A model generated the notes under the pieces. That model searched no databases, was not told where the DNA came from, and worked only from the letters and a program-made list of their open reading frames with translations. The position numbers and the translations under genes were made by a program. DNA of 64,000 nt from Paenibacillus woosongensis (lineage in GTDB: Bacteria; Bacillota; Bacilli; Paenibacillales; Paenibacillaceae), in the NCBI RefSeq assembly GCF_009725165.1, contig NZ_WNZW01000002.1, positions 310,001-374,000 on the forward strand, read 5' to 3'. The first letter of the stretch is position 1. Each line of letters begins with the position of its first letter. Positions 1 through 7,939 of the stretch are shown here, one piece after another.

Positions 1-1
1 T

Positions 2-595
2 AGTGGAGGCCGCGAAATCGTCATTGAGGGCCCGGTTTCGCCGGAGCTCCTGCAGCACTTTCAAATGCATGAGGAACTCGATGCTTTTCGCAGACCCAAG
101 GACCAGCATGAGGCGTTGATCGAAATCGCGGGACTCCCGGAAGGACGCATTATCATCGCAAGGGAGCAGGACACAATCGTCGGTTACGTCACGTTTCATT
201 ATCCGGATGAAATGGAACGCTGGTCTCAGGGAAATATGCCCGATCTCATTGAACTGGGGGCGATTGAGGTAGCCAACGACTACCGCTCGCTAGGACTCGG
301 CTCGAAAATGATCCGGACAGCATTCGAGCAGGAGCAGATGGAGCGCTACATCGTATTTACGACCGAATATTACTGGCATTGGGATTTGAAAAGCAGCGGA
401 CTTAGCGTATGGGACTACCGGAAAATGATGGAGCGGCTCATGAAAACGGTCGATATGGTCTGGTACGCTACCGATGACCCGGAAATTTGCTCCCATCCGG
501 CAAACTGCCTGATGGTCCGCATCGGAAAAGATGTCCCGCTGGAATCTGAAGAGCAATTTGACCGCATTCGCTTTCAGCAGCGGTTCATGTATTAA
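2..595 (+). CDS. acuA: Acetoin utilization protein AcuA (GNAT protein acetyltransferase), 5' truncated by window edge
   Basis: The open frame runs from the left window edge to a TAA at 593-595. Codons before the first ATG (65) are coding in the same frame and read like the AcuA N-terminus (IVIEGPVSPELLQ), so the true start lies outside the window. The protein carries the AcuA hallmark stretches LPEGRIIIA, ELGAIEVAND, TEYYWHWDLK and DDPEICSHPANCLM. In Bacillus subtilis AcuA acetylates and inactivates acetyl-CoA synthetase AcsA, and AcuC reverses this. That role is taken from the family. The next gene, acuC, starts 44 bp downstream on the same strand with its own ribosome binding site. There is no room for acuB between them, unlike the B. 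subtilis acuABC order. Confidence 0.93.
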   Translation, partial: SGGREIVIEGPVSPELLQHFQMHEELDAFRRPKDQHEALIEIAGLPEGRIIIAREQDTIVGYVTFHYPDEMERWSQGNMPDLIELGAIEVANDYRSLGLGSKMIRTAFEQEQMERYIVFTTEYYWHWDLKSSGLSVWDYRKMMERLMKTVDMVWYATDDPEICSHPANCLMVRIGKDVPLESEEQFDRIRFQQRFMY

Positions 596-638
596 TGCTC
601 ATGCAGATGATGACACAAGAGCAAGGAGAGTGGCGCCC

Positions 639-1820
639 ATGACTGGAAGCGCTTTATTGATTCATCACGATAAAGCCATGAATTATCATTTTCACGACAG
701 CCATCCTTTTCATCCCCTCCGGCTTAGATTAACGCTCGATCTTCTTGCCGAAGCGGGTGCGCTAGCCCCTACAGCGATGCTGACGTCGCGGCCGGCCACA
801 GAAGAAGAGCTGCTGCAGGTTCACCAGCCGGCTTATATAGAGGCTGTAAAAGCGCTAAGCACAAATCCAGGTCCTGATTGGCTGGAGCGGGCAGCGCAGT
901 ACGGGCTGGACGACGACGATACGCCCTTCTTCCCAGGCATGCATGAGGCTGCTGCCTATGTTGCCGGGGGCTCGATTACGGCCTGCGAGGCGGTCATGTC
1001 CGGACGCTGCGATCATGCCCTGCATCTGGGCGGCGGCCTGCATCACGCCCTCTCTGCTAAAGCAGCGGGCTTCTGCGTCTACAATGACGTCTCCGTGGCT
1101 ATCGCCTATGTTCGGCAGCGCTACCAGGCACGTGTGCTTTATATCGATACGGACGTGCACCATGGTGACGGGGTGCAGTGGAGCTTCTATTCCGATCCTG
1201 AAGTATGCACCTATTCCATCCACGAGACCGGAAAGTATTTATTCCCGGGAACTGGCTTCGTGCAAGAGAGGGGCGAGCACCAGGGCTATGGAACCTGCGT
1301 CAACATTCCACTTCAGCCGTATACGGAGGATGCCTCCTGGATGGAATGCTTCGAGCAGTCGATCCTCCGCTTGACGGAATATTTCAAACCGGATCTTATC
1401 ATCAGCCAGCATGGCTGCGATGCGCATGCGCTCGACCCGCTCTCTCATATGCAGTGCAGCATGGCCATCTATAACGAAATGCCCGCCATCATACACAGCC
1501 TGGCCCATACGTACTGCAGCGGGCGCTGGGTTGCCGTAGGCGGCGGCGGATATGACATCTGGCGCGTCGTTCCCCGGGCATGGAGCCTGCTGTGGCTGGA
1601 GATGACCGATCACCCGCTAAAGCGTTCCCTGGAGCAGCGTCCCCGCACCCGGCTCCCCCAAACGTGGATTGAGCGTTGGCAGGAACAGAGCTCGGTAAGC
1701 CTTCCGGCCGAATGGCTCGATGATTTGACCCATTGGGAAGGGATTCCCCGCAGGGCCGAAATCACGGCAAAAAACCGCGAGAGCCTCGCGGTTGCGCTGC
1801 AGGATTTCCCTGAAATCTAA
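639..1820 (+). CDS. acuC: Acetoin utilization protein AcuC, histone-deacetylase-fold protein deacetylase
   Basis: The frame is open from 531, but ATG 639 is chosen because AAGGAGAG (623-630) sits 8 bp upstream and the product then starts with MTGSALLIHHD, giving 393 residues, close to the usual family length of about 390. Class I HDAC-type motifs are present: GGGLHHAL around residue 133 (catalytic His pair), AAGFCVYND, the zinc-binding DTDVHHGDG around residue 171, QHGCDAH, and GGGGYD near the C-terminus. It is expected to deacetylate AcsA in the cytosol and so reactivate acetyl-CoA synthesis, opposing AcuA. The stop codon is directly adjacent to the convergent mtnN stop codon. A terminator for mtnN is embedded in the last 50 bp of this coding region. 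Confidence 0.94.
   Translation: MTGSALLIHHDKAMNYHFHDSHPFHPLRLRLTLDLLAEAGALAPTAMLTSRPATEEELLQVHQPAYIEAVKALSTNPGPDWLERAAQYGLDDDDTPFFPGMHEAAAYVAGGSITACEAVMSGRCDHALHLGGGLHHALSAKAAGFCVYNDVSVAIAYVRQRYQARVLYIDTDVHHGDGVQWSFYSDPEVCTYSIHETGKYLFPGTGFVQERGEHQGYGTCVNIPLQPYTEDASWMECFEQSILRLTEYFKPDLIISQHGCDAHALDPLSHMQCSMAIYNEMPAIIHSLAHTYCSGRWVAVGGGGYDIWRVVPRAWSLLWLEMTDHPLKRSLEQRPRTRLPQTWIERWQEQSSVSLPAEWLDDLTHWEGIPRRAEITAKNRESLAVALQDFPEI
1769..1793 (-). terminator. Intrinsic terminator of mtnN located inside acuC
   Basis: Stem AACCGCGA (1773-1780) pairs perfectly with TCGCGGTT (1786-1793) around a 5-base loop. On the minus strand the stem is followed by TTTTTT (1774-1769). It lies 28 bp past the mtnN stop and within the acuC reading frame. 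Confidence 0.8.
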
Positions 1821-2528
1821 TTAACGGTTCAGGCCGGCGACCATCTCGTTTAAAATTTCAAACGAATGCCGGGCAGCGAGCACCGTAAATTCGGCGAAAT
1901 TGACGTCCGCCGTACCATCGGCCTTGTCGGACATCGAGCGGAGAATGACGTAAGGCACTCCATTCATATGGCATACTTGGGCTACAGCCGCCCCTTCCAT
2001 CTCCACGCAGGCGCCGTCCATCGTCTCGTGAAGCTCGCGGACATAATCATAATCGGAAATGAACTGGTCGCCAGACAGCACCTTGCCTACGATAAAGTTG
2101 TTGTCCTCGCACAGTTTGGAGCAGGCCTCTTCCGCCAGACGGATCAATTTCTTGTCTGCCTGAAAATCCGAAACGTCCTGATAAGGAATCATGCCGCGGG
2201 CAAAGCCGAGCGGAGTAACGTCCATGTCATGCTGCTGGCATGAAGAGGAAATCACGATATCCCCGATGTTAAGCTCGGGGTGAACCGCACCTGCCACTCC
2301 TGTAAACAGTATCGTGTCAGCTCCGAACCGATCCACCAGCACCTGCGTCGTTGCAGCGGCATTGACTTTGCCGACGCCCGACTTGCATACGACAACCTCT
2401 TTGCCGTGCAGCTGTCCGGTCACAAAGCTGATTCCGGCATGTATGACCGTGTTCTGCCCCTCTACCTGCTCCAGCAGCAGAGCGATTTCTTCATCCATGG
2501 CGCCCATCAGCCCGATTGTTGCGGCCAT
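1821..2528 (-). CDS. mtnN: 5'-methylthioadenosine/S-adenosylhomocysteine nucleosidase
   Basis: The 235-residue product has full family length. It hydrolyses the glycosidic bond of MTA and SAH, feeding methionine salvage and the activated methyl cycle. The start ATG (2526-2528) is preceded by GAGGAGG at good spacing. Visible signature regions are MGAMDEEI near the N-terminus with the catalytic Glu, FTGVAGAV, VEMEGAAVAQV (ribose-binding Glu) and RSMSDKADG with the catalytic Asp. The gene lies downstream of ccpA on the same strand, but a strong hairpin (2555-2585) sits between them, immediately upstream of the mtnN ribosome binding site. The gene therefore depends on read-through or on a very short leader. 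Its 3' end abuts acuC. Confidence 0.96.
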   Translation of the reverse strand: MAATIGLMGAMDEEIALLLEQVEGQNTVIHAGISFVTGQLHGKEVVVCKSGVGKVNAAATTQVLVDRFGADTILFTGVAGAVHPELNIGDIVISSSCQQHDMDVTPLGFARGMIPYQDVSDFQADKKLIRLAEEACSKLCEDNNFIVGKVLSGDQFISDYDYVRELHETMDGACVEMEGAAVAQVCHMNGVPYVILRSMSDKADGTADVNFAEFTVLAARHSFEILNEMVAGLNR

Positions 2529-2550
2529 AACGATCTCCTCCTCTTTTTTT

Positions 2551-2587
2551 CCCCTAAAAAAAGCTCCTGAGCAGGAGCTTTTTCCGT
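2551..2587 (-). terminator. Terminator downstream of ccpA
   Basis: The palindrome AAAAAGCTCCTG/AGCAGGAGCTTTTT is centred near 2570, with an A-tract on one side and a T-tract on the other, so it can work in both directions. It ends ccpA about 70 bp after its stop, and lies only about 10 bp upstream of the mtnN ribosome binding site. Confidence 0.85.
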
Positions 2588-2655
2588 ATAACCTTTTTCA
2601 TATATTTGTCTTTAATCTTCTTCTCTATCTATAATTGATGAATCAGTCCAGCCGA

Positions 2656-3660
2656 TTATACATGGCTGACCGACAAGCGAAGAATCGTTTCATGCGGCAA
2701 AATGACCTTCGAGCTCTCCACAGTCTCTTTCTTCATCAATTTCGTCAACAGACGCATCGCTACCGCACCAAGGTCGTACATCGGCTGTGCCACCGTAGTC
2801 AGCTGCGGCCGAACCATCGAAGCCATGCGAATGTTGTCCACACTAATAATAGAGAAATCCTCCGGCACTTTGAGACCTTCGTCCTGAATGCTGTGGATCG
2901 CTCCAATCGCCATTTCATCCGTGGCGGCAAAGATTGCCGTCGGGCGCTTCTTAAGACCCAGGAAATACTTCATCGCTTCGACACCGGATTCGTAGCGGTA
3001 GTTGCCAATCCGCACCAGATCCTCCTGGTACTGAATGCCCGCAGTTTCGAGCGCGCGCTTGTAACCCTGGAACCGCGCATATCCGTTAGCCGGATCCTGC
3101 AGCGTTCCACTGATCATGGCAATCTCGCGATGGCCATGGCGAATCAGCGTGCTGACGGCATCGAAGGCAGCAGCCTCATGATCGATATCAACGGAAGGAA
3201 TTGTCCCGTTCTCATCGCTCGTCGCACACAACACAACCGGAACAGAGGAGGTCTGGAAAGCCTGCATATGCTCTTCCGTCACTGCTCCGCCCATAAAGAG
3301 AAGCCCGTCCACCTGCTTCTCGAGCAGCGTGTTGATGACGCGGATTTCCTTCTCCTTCTTCTTGTCCGCATTACATAAAATAATGTTATAGTGGTACATG
3401 TTAGCGATGTCTTCAATACCCCGGGCGATTTCAGCGAAAATTGAATTTGAGATGTCCGGAATGACTACGCCAACCGTAGTCGTCTTCTTGCTCGCAAGGC
3501 CTCTTGCAACCGCATTCGGACGATATCCCAATCGTTCAATTGCTTCGTATACTTTTTTCCGGGTTTGCGGTTTCACATTGGGGTTGTTGTTGACAACCCT
3601 TGAAACCGTGGCCATTGAGACGCCTGCTTCACGTGCCACATCATAAATGGTAACCGTCAC
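2656..3660 (-). CDS. ccpA: Catabolite control protein A, LacI-family global regulator
   Basis: The 334-residue protein has the full LacI/CcpA architecture. An N-terminal helix-turn-helix ([20 protein letters not shown]) and hinge helix NAVARGLA are followed by a periplasmic-binding-protein-like core with [11 protein letters not shown] and DIDHEAAA. CcpA binds cre sites together with P-Ser-HPr and controls carbon catabolite repression and activation, including acetate and acetoin metabolism, which fits the acuA/acuC genes nearby. The start is GTG (3658-3660) with GGAGAG 6-7 bp upstream, giving MTVTIYD. The ccpA-ytxJ neighbourhood matches the Bacillus arrangement. A consensus-like promoter lies at 3729-3757 and a terminator follows at 2551-2587. 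Confidence 0.96.
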   Translation of the reverse strand: MTVTIYDVAREAGVSMATVSRVVNNNPNVKPQTRKKVYEAIERLGYRPNAVARGLASKKTTTVGVVIPDISNSIFAEIARGIEDIANMYHYNIILCNADKKKEKEIRVINTLLEKQVDGLLFMGGAVTEEHMQAFQTSSVPVVLCATSDENGTIPSVDIDHEAAAFDAVSTLIRHGHREIAMISGTLQDPANGYARFQGYKRALETAGIQYQEDLVRIGNYRYESGVEAMKYFLGLKKRPTAIFAATDEMAIGAIHSIQDEGLKVPEDFSIISVDNIRMASMVRPQLTTVAQPMYDLGAVAMRLLTKLMKKETVESSKVILPHETILRLSVSHV

Positions 3661-3728
3661 ATTCTTCTCTCCATTGCCAATAGATTTTCACTCATTCATC
3701 CCGTAATTTTCAAGCTCCAATTAGGTTT

Positions 3729-3757
3729 ATGATACGACAAAATTTTACTTTGTGCAA
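3729..3757 (-). promoter_or_regulatory. SigA-type promoter of ccpA
   Basis: On the minus strand TTGCAC (3757-3752) is separated by 17 bp from TATCAT (3734-3729), about 70 bp upstream of the ccpA GTG. Confidence 0.65.
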
Positions 3758-3767
3758 TGTTCGCGCT

Positions 3768-4112
3768 TCATTCGGCTAGAATTCCCTCTAGGGCTTCTAA
3801 AGTTATGTCGGAATGGGAAGTGTGCCAAACGGCTTGTCCGTTTTTGACCAGTATGGCTTGAGGGGATTCATGCTTCACTCCAAGGCGCTCGGCAGCCGCA
3901 TCGGCGACGGCCCTGTCTTCGACAACGTATATCACACCGTAGTTTACAGCTTCGTTGGGATTATGATTTAAGTATGCATCGAATTCCCGGTGTGCTCCCG
4001 AACTGATGGGGCAACGGGTACTATGTTTGAATAACAAAAACGGCCTGTGCGCTGAATCTTCCATAGCCTGGGCAAGCTCTTCTATGGAAGTTATTCTTTT
4101 CAAAGCAGCCAT
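3768..4112 (-). CDS. ytxJ: Monothiol bacilliredoxin YtxJ/BrxC
   Basis: Starting at ATG 4110-4112 gives 114 residues, close to the Bacillus YtxJ length. A longer frame from 4139 exists, but the AAGGGG ribosome binding site favours the inner start. The thioredoxin-fold motif KHSTRCPIS contains the single active cysteine (residue 34) typical of BrxC, which reduces bacillithiol-protein mixed disulfides. The segment VKHESPQAILVKNG matches the cis-proline region of the fold. Position next to ccpA matches the Bacillus ytxGHJ-ccpA region, although ytxG and ytxH are not seen here. The PIG-L deacetylase at 39065-39760 may belong to the same bacillithiol pathway. Confidence 0.88.
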   Translation of the reverse strand: MAALKRITSIEELAQAMEDSAHRPFLLFKHSTRCPISSGAHREFDAYLNHNPNEAVNYGVIYVVEDRAVADAAAERLGVKHESPQAILVKNGQAVWHTSHSDITLEALEGILAE

Positions 4113-4226
4113 AATATATCCATCCCCTTTTTCCGACAAGGCATACTTAACATTACTCTTTTGTTATCTTAACAAAAAAAAGACGTTAAACACAACTCAT
4201 TGCAGTACTTTTGCCAGGAACCGCCC

Positions 4227-4670
4227 TTAATTTGTTCTTGAAAACTGACTGTTATTTACAAAGTCAGATATTTGAGCCAATCTTTTGGAAATGTCCTCCA
4301 TCCAATCCTGGTCTTCCATTCCTTTGGCGCATCCATACACATCCAGCAGCAGGTTGATGCGCTCCTTGCATTTCTGGTCGAGAAGCGATTCAAAAGATGG
4401 TGACTCGGTCTCGCTCCATGTCCGGTAAATGCCGTACATTACGTCTGCCAGTTCGCTCACTTCATTAAAAAGCACGAGCCCCTGCTCCCGGCTCGCCTTC
4501 AGTTCCGCCAGCAAAGCAAGCAGATCCGGTTTTATGGCTGGAAGCACCTCGTAATGACTGCATTGCTCGCATTCGAATACCGGTACTCTGTCAATCTCGA
4601 TAATCCCTTCAAAAATGAGCACTCTAAAATCGAGGCTCATTTCTTGCCCGCAATGACACAGCTTGCGCAC
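4227..4670 (-). CDS. Small protein with YgiT-like zinc finger at the N-terminus
   Basis: The 147-residue product starts at GTG 4668-4670 behind AAGAGGTGG. Two cysteine pairs, CHCG at residues 5-8 and CEQC about 30 residues later, form a YgiT/MqsA-type zinc knuckle in an otherwise acidic helical protein. No helix-turn-helix follows the finger, so it is not an obvious antitoxin, and no toxin gene is adjacent. The C-terminal half (ERINLLLDVYGCAKGM and following) is predicted helical. I recognise the protein only as a conserved Bacillales hypothetical. It may be monocistronic. Confidence 0.75.
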   Translation of the reverse strand: MRKLCHCGQEMSLDFRVLIFEGIIEIDRVPVFECEQCSHYEVLPAIKPDLLALLAELKASREQGLVLFNEVSELADVMYGIYRTWSETESPSFESLLDQKCKERINLLLDVYGCAKGMEDQDWMEDISKRLAQISDFVNNSQFSRTN

Positions 4671-4871
4671 AGTACCACCTCTTCTTACAAATCATTTTCA
4701 ATTTACTTTTACTTGCCCGCCGTCCGTTGAATGATGTATTCGACCCTTAAGGGATATTCTCCTTTTCGGGGATGTAAATGCTTGTAATTTCCTTGACTGG
4801 CAAGGAATCTCGCCTAGGCTGCGGCGATGGCCATATGAAAAATAACTTTATTTTTGATACAATTAAAATAT

Positions 4872-4886
4872 CGAAAACGATTTTCG
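4872..4886. promoter_or_regulatory. Inverted repeat in the leader of the PfpI-like gene
   Basis: CGAAAA and TTTTCG flank a 3-bp centre (CGA). It lies just after a TACAAT element (4858-4863) and 33 bp before the TTG start of the downstream gene, a position suited to an operator. It resembles a cre half-site pair but has one extra central base. Confidence 0.35.
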
Positions 4887-4918
4887 TCAAGACCGATCGA
4901 GAACAGGAGGCGTCCATA

Positions 4919-5443
4919 TTGAGACTTACTGGTAAAAGAGTTATCGCTTTAGTAGATGAGGAATTCGAGGATTTGGAGCTGTGGTACCCGATTTATCGGG
5001 TTCGCGAGGAAGGTGCCGAGGTTCATCTCGTCGGACCGGAGAAAGGCAAAAAATACATCGGCAAGTACGGCGTGCCTGCCGAAGCGGAATATAGCTTCGA
5101 GGAAATCGATGCCAAAAACTACGACGGCATCCTCGTTCCGGGCGGCTGGGCCCCGGACAAGCTGCGCCGTTATGACAAGGTGCTGGAAATGATCAAAGAA
5201 CTTCATGCGGCCAAGAAGCCGATTGGCCAAATCTGCCACGCCGGCTGGGTGCTGATATCCGCTAAAATTCTACAGGGCGTTACAGTTACGTCGACGCCGG
5301 GAATCCGCGACGATATGGAAAACGCAGGCGCGATTTGGAAGGATGAAGCCGTCGTCGTGGACGGGCATATCATCTCAGCCCGCCGTCCGCCGGATCTGCC
5401 GCCGTACGGCAAAGCATTCGTCGATGCGCTGGCGAAAGCGTAA
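4919..5443 (+). CDS. DJ-1/PfpI family protein (YfkM-like putative deglycase or protease)
   Basis: The start is TTG 4919-4921, with a perfect AGGAGG (4905-4910) 8 bp upstream. Longer in-frame starts lack a ribosome binding site and add non-homologous sequence. The 174-residue product has the class I glutamine-amidotransferase-like fold of PfpI, with VDEEFEDLELWYP at the N-terminus (acid pocket), GILVPGGWAPD, and the nucleophile elbow QICHAGWVL with Cys106. ARRPPDLPPYG is the usual C-terminal signature. Family members are stress-linked deglycases, glyoxalases or peptidases. Which activity applies here cannot be told. It shares a bidirectional terminator with the convergent ptsI gene. Confidence 0.9.
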   Translation: MRLTGKRVIALVDEEFEDLELWYPIYRVREEGAEVHLVGPEKGKKYIGKYGVPAEAEYSFEEIDAKNYDGILVPGGWAPDKLRRYDKVLEMIKELHAAKKPIGQICHAGWVLISAKILQGVTVTSTPGIRDDMENAGAIWKDEAVVVDGHIISARRPPDLPPYGKAFVDALAKA

Positions 5444-5478
5444 CCCATTCCCCTGACCCTAAAGTGCTGCTGAAGACA

Positions 5479-5530
5479 AAAAAGAACCGCAAGGGAAGGA
5501 GCCCGCTGCTCTCCCTATGCGGTTCTTCTT
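5479..5530. terminator. Bidirectional terminator between the PfpI-like gene and ptsI
   Basis: AAAAAAGAACCGCA (5480-5491) pairs with TGCGGTTCTTCTT (5518-5530), with a further inner AGGGA/TCCCT stem. A- and T-tracts lie on the outside. Confidence 0.85.
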
Positions 5531-5534
5531 GTAT

Positions 5535-7271
5535 TTAATGGTTCTGCCACACACAGCTTTCGGCAAAACGCGTCAGCTCTGCCTCCACCTCGGCGCCGGT
5601 CGCAAGCCGGAAGCAGTTCGCCCCGGCTTCCCGCCCGGCGGAAGCTTCGGCATTCAATATCCGGTGCTTCACTCTTAACAGCGATTGCGGGGACATGCTC
5701 AGATCGCGGACGCCCAGATATAGCCAGATCGGGATAGCTTTCTCGTCTCCGGCAAGTTCTCCGCAGACACTGACCGGAATCCCCGCGTCCTGCGCCGCCG
5801 TAATCGCCTGGCGCAGCAGGCGAAGCACCGCAGGATGAAATGGCTGGTACATATGGGCGATCGTCTCGTTCATCCGGTCGACAGCCAGAACGTACTGCAC
5901 CAGATCATTCGTGCCAATGCTGAAGAAATCAGCTTCCTTGGCCAAAAGATCGGCGATCGCTGCCGCAGCCGGTACTTCAATCATGACGCCGACCGGTATG
6001 CCGTCGTCGTAGGCGATGCCGCGCTGGTCGAGATCGGACTTGGCCTCGGCCAAAATTTGCTTCGCCTGGCGCACCTCCTCCAGCGAGGAAATCATCGGCA
6101 GCATGATTTTCAAGCTTCCGTAGGCGCTGGCACGAAGGATGGCGGTCAGCTGGGTTTTGAACATTTCTTTGCTGTTCAAGCTGATGCGGATGGCCCGGTA
6201 ACCGAGGAAGGGGTTATCCTCCTCCGGCAGCTCGAAATATTCCAGCTGCTTATCTCCGCCAATGTCGAGCGTGCGAATCACGACGGAATAGCGGCCTGCC
6301 TTCTCGGCAACCTGCCGGTAAATATCGAACTGCTCATCTTCCGATGGAAAGCTGGGACGATCCATATAGAGGAACTCCGTGCGGAACAATCCCGCACCTT
6401 CGGCGCCGTAATGAAGCACCTGCTCCAAATCCTTGACGGAGCTGATATTGCCCGCCAGCCGAAAGCGGACGCCGTCCCGTGTAATAGCTTCGACCGTTGC
6501 CAGCAGCTGCAGCTGCTCCTTGCGCTTCCGCTGGATTTCGGCCAATTCCGTGTAGCGGTCTATAATTTCCTGATCAGGTTCAACATAAATAAGTCCTTCG
6601 TCGCCGTCAACGACAAGCATATCGCCCGTCTTCAGCGGCGTTCCAAGCTTCTGCTCCAGTCCGGACACAAGGGGAATCCCTAGAGCCCGGGCCATAATCG
6701 CCGAATGCGAGGTCTTGCCCCCAGCCATCGTAACCATGCCCAGCACATTATCTGGATTCATATGTACAAGCTGGGAAGGCGACAATTCCTTGGCCACCAA
6801 TATATAGGGCTGGGTATCGGCCGGCAGCGTAATGTCGGGCGTACCGAGCAAATGCTTCAGCAAGCGATTGCCGACATCCTTGATATCAAGCGCCCGCTCC
6901 TTCATGTACTCATCATCAAGCAAATCAAACATGGTGACAAAATGATCCGTTGCTTCTTTGACGGCAACTTCCGCCGCCTTGTACTGACGTTCGATGATCC
7001 CGCGGATTTCGCTCATGAATACGGGATCCTCCAAAATGGCCAAATGGGCGTCAAAAATGCTCGACTCCTCAACCCCTACCGCTTCCTTGACTTCATTTTT
7101 CATCACTTCGATTTCCGTCTTGGATGTACGTATGCCTTCATACAGTCTCTCAAACTCTGCGGCCAAATCCACCTTATCCATCTGGCGGTCCGGCAAATCC
7201 CATTCCCAGGCAGGCAGCACGAATGCCTTGCCGATGGCTACGCCCGCTGCTGCAGCGACGCCCTGTATCAT
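5535..7271 (-). CDS. ptsI: Phosphoenolpyruvate-protein phosphotransferase (PTS Enzyme I)
   Basis: Start ATG 7269-7271 is chosen because GGGGGT lies just upstream and the product begins MIQGVAAAAGVAIGKAF as in Enzyme I, giving 578 residues. An upstream ATG would add 22 unrelated residues. Motifs in order are GGKTSHSAIMAR with the phospho-accepting His, AGLFRTEFLYM, IRTLDIGGDKQ, FSIGTNDLVQY and SVCGELAGD with the catalytic Cys of the PEP-binding barrel. It transfers phosphate from PEP to HPr in the cytosol and so drives sugar uptake and the P-Ser-HPr/CcpA circuit. No HPr gene is adjacent, unlike the common ptsHI operon. The gene stands alone between two terminators. Confidence 0.95.
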   Translation of the reverse strand: MIQGVAAAAGVAIGKAFVLPAWEWDLPDRQMDKVDLAAEFERLYEGIRTSKTEIEVMKNEVKEAVGVEESSIFDAHLAILEDPVFMSEIRGIIERQYKAAEVAVKEATDHFVTMFDLLDDEYMKERALDIKDVGNRLLKHLLGTPDITLPADTQPYILVAKELSPSQLVHMNPDNVLGMVTMAGGKTSHSAIMARALGIPLVSGLEQKLGTPLKTGDMLVVDGDEGLIYVEPDQEIIDRYTELAEIQRKRKEQLQLLATVEAITRDGVRFRLAGNISSVKDLEQVLHYGAEGAGLFRTEFLYMDRPSFPSEDEQFDIYRQVAEKAGRYSVVIRTLDIGGDKQLEYFELPEEDNPFLGYRAIRISLNSKEMFKTQLTAILRASAYGSLKIMLPMISSLEEVRQAKQILAEAKSDLDQRGIAYDDGIPVGVMIEVPAAAAIADLLAKEADFFSIGTNDLVQYVLAVDRMNETIAHMYQPFHPAVLRLLRQAITAAQDAGIPVSVCGELAGDEKAIPIWLYLGVRDLSMSPQSLLRVKHRILNAEASAGREAGANCFRLATGAEVEAELTRFAESCVWQNH

Positions 7272-7415
7272 GTTTAGACCCCCTATATCCTGCTCTGTTA
7301 TAGGATACATCTCTCTATAATATTTATCTTTATTCACGAAGTAATTCGGGTTCGCACTATTATGGTAATCCTAGGCTTGCAAATTTGTCAAAGGAAATTA
7401 AACCTGTCCAGCTAA

Positions 7416-7452
7416 AACAAAAAAGAGGACCCGCAGAATTCAGGTCCTCTCC
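7416..7452 (-). terminator. Terminator downstream of the CoA-binding protein gene
   Basis: AGAGGACC and GGTCCTCT form a perfect 8-bp stem around CGCAGAATTCA. The plus-strand A-tract before it provides the minus-strand U-tract. It closes the aroK-aroA operon. Confidence 0.85.
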
Positions 7453-7459
7453 TTAGGGA

Positions 7460-7891
7460 TTATTGCCGGCTCTTGCCGAGCAATATGCTGTCCTCTACCT
7501 TGATACACCGGTCCATGATCACCTTCAGGCCGCCCTGCTCGGCGATCTGCGCCGCCTCCTCGCTGATGATTCCCTGCTGGAGCCACAGCACCTTGGCACG
7601 GGCCGCAACCGCTTCACGGGCCACCTCCGGCGTATGTTCGCTGCGCCGAAATACGTTTACGATGTCGATCGGCTCAGGAACGTCCGCCAAAGAAGCATAC
7701 ACCTGTTCGCCGAGAATCTGCCCGCTTACCGCCGGGTTCACTGGAATAATGCGGTAACCGTTGCTTTGCATCGCTTGGGCTACCATGTAGGACGTGCGGT
7801 CCGGCTTGTCGGACAGCCCGACGACGGCGATATTGCCCGCATGCTCCAAAATTTCCTTGATTTCCTCGCGGCTGGGATTTTCAAAAGCCAT
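7460..7891 (-). CDS. CoA-binding domain protein (YccU-like)
   Basis: ATG 7889-7891 with GAGAGGAGG upstream gives 143 residues. An earlier ATG lacks such a site. The Rossmann-type motif NIAVVGLSDKPDRTSY and the later VLWLQQGI and KVIMDRCIKVE are characteristic of the short CoA_binding family, which resembles the N-terminal part of succinyl-CoA synthetase alpha. The ligand and role are not known for most members. It starts 48 bp after the aroA stop on the same strand and is probably the last gene of an aroK-aroA operon. Confidence 0.88.
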   Translation of the reverse strand: MAFENPSREEIKEILEHAGNIAVVGLSDKPDRTSYMVAQAMQSNGYRIIPVNPAVSGQILGEQVYASLADVPEPIDIVNVFRRSEHTPEVAREAVAARAKVLWLQQGIISEEAAQIAEQGGLKVIMDRCIKVEDSILLGKSRQ

Positions 7892-7939
7892 GGCTGAATC
7901 CTCCTCTCGAATTTCCATAGTATGCCCTGCTCTATCTTG

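Noticed and set aside
2635..3378. 247-codon frame opposite ccpA
   Set aside because: Antisense shadow. ccpA is certain, and the frame has no start signal.
5835..6683. 282-codon plus-strand frame opposite ptsI
   Set aside because: It is a shadow of the GC-rich ptsI coding strand. No ribosome binding site and no recognisable motif.
7272..7459. Possible riboswitch or antiterminator leader before ptsI
   Set aside because: No conserved riboswitch elements or RAT-type inverted repeat could be seen. Only a ribosome binding site and AT-rich DNA.
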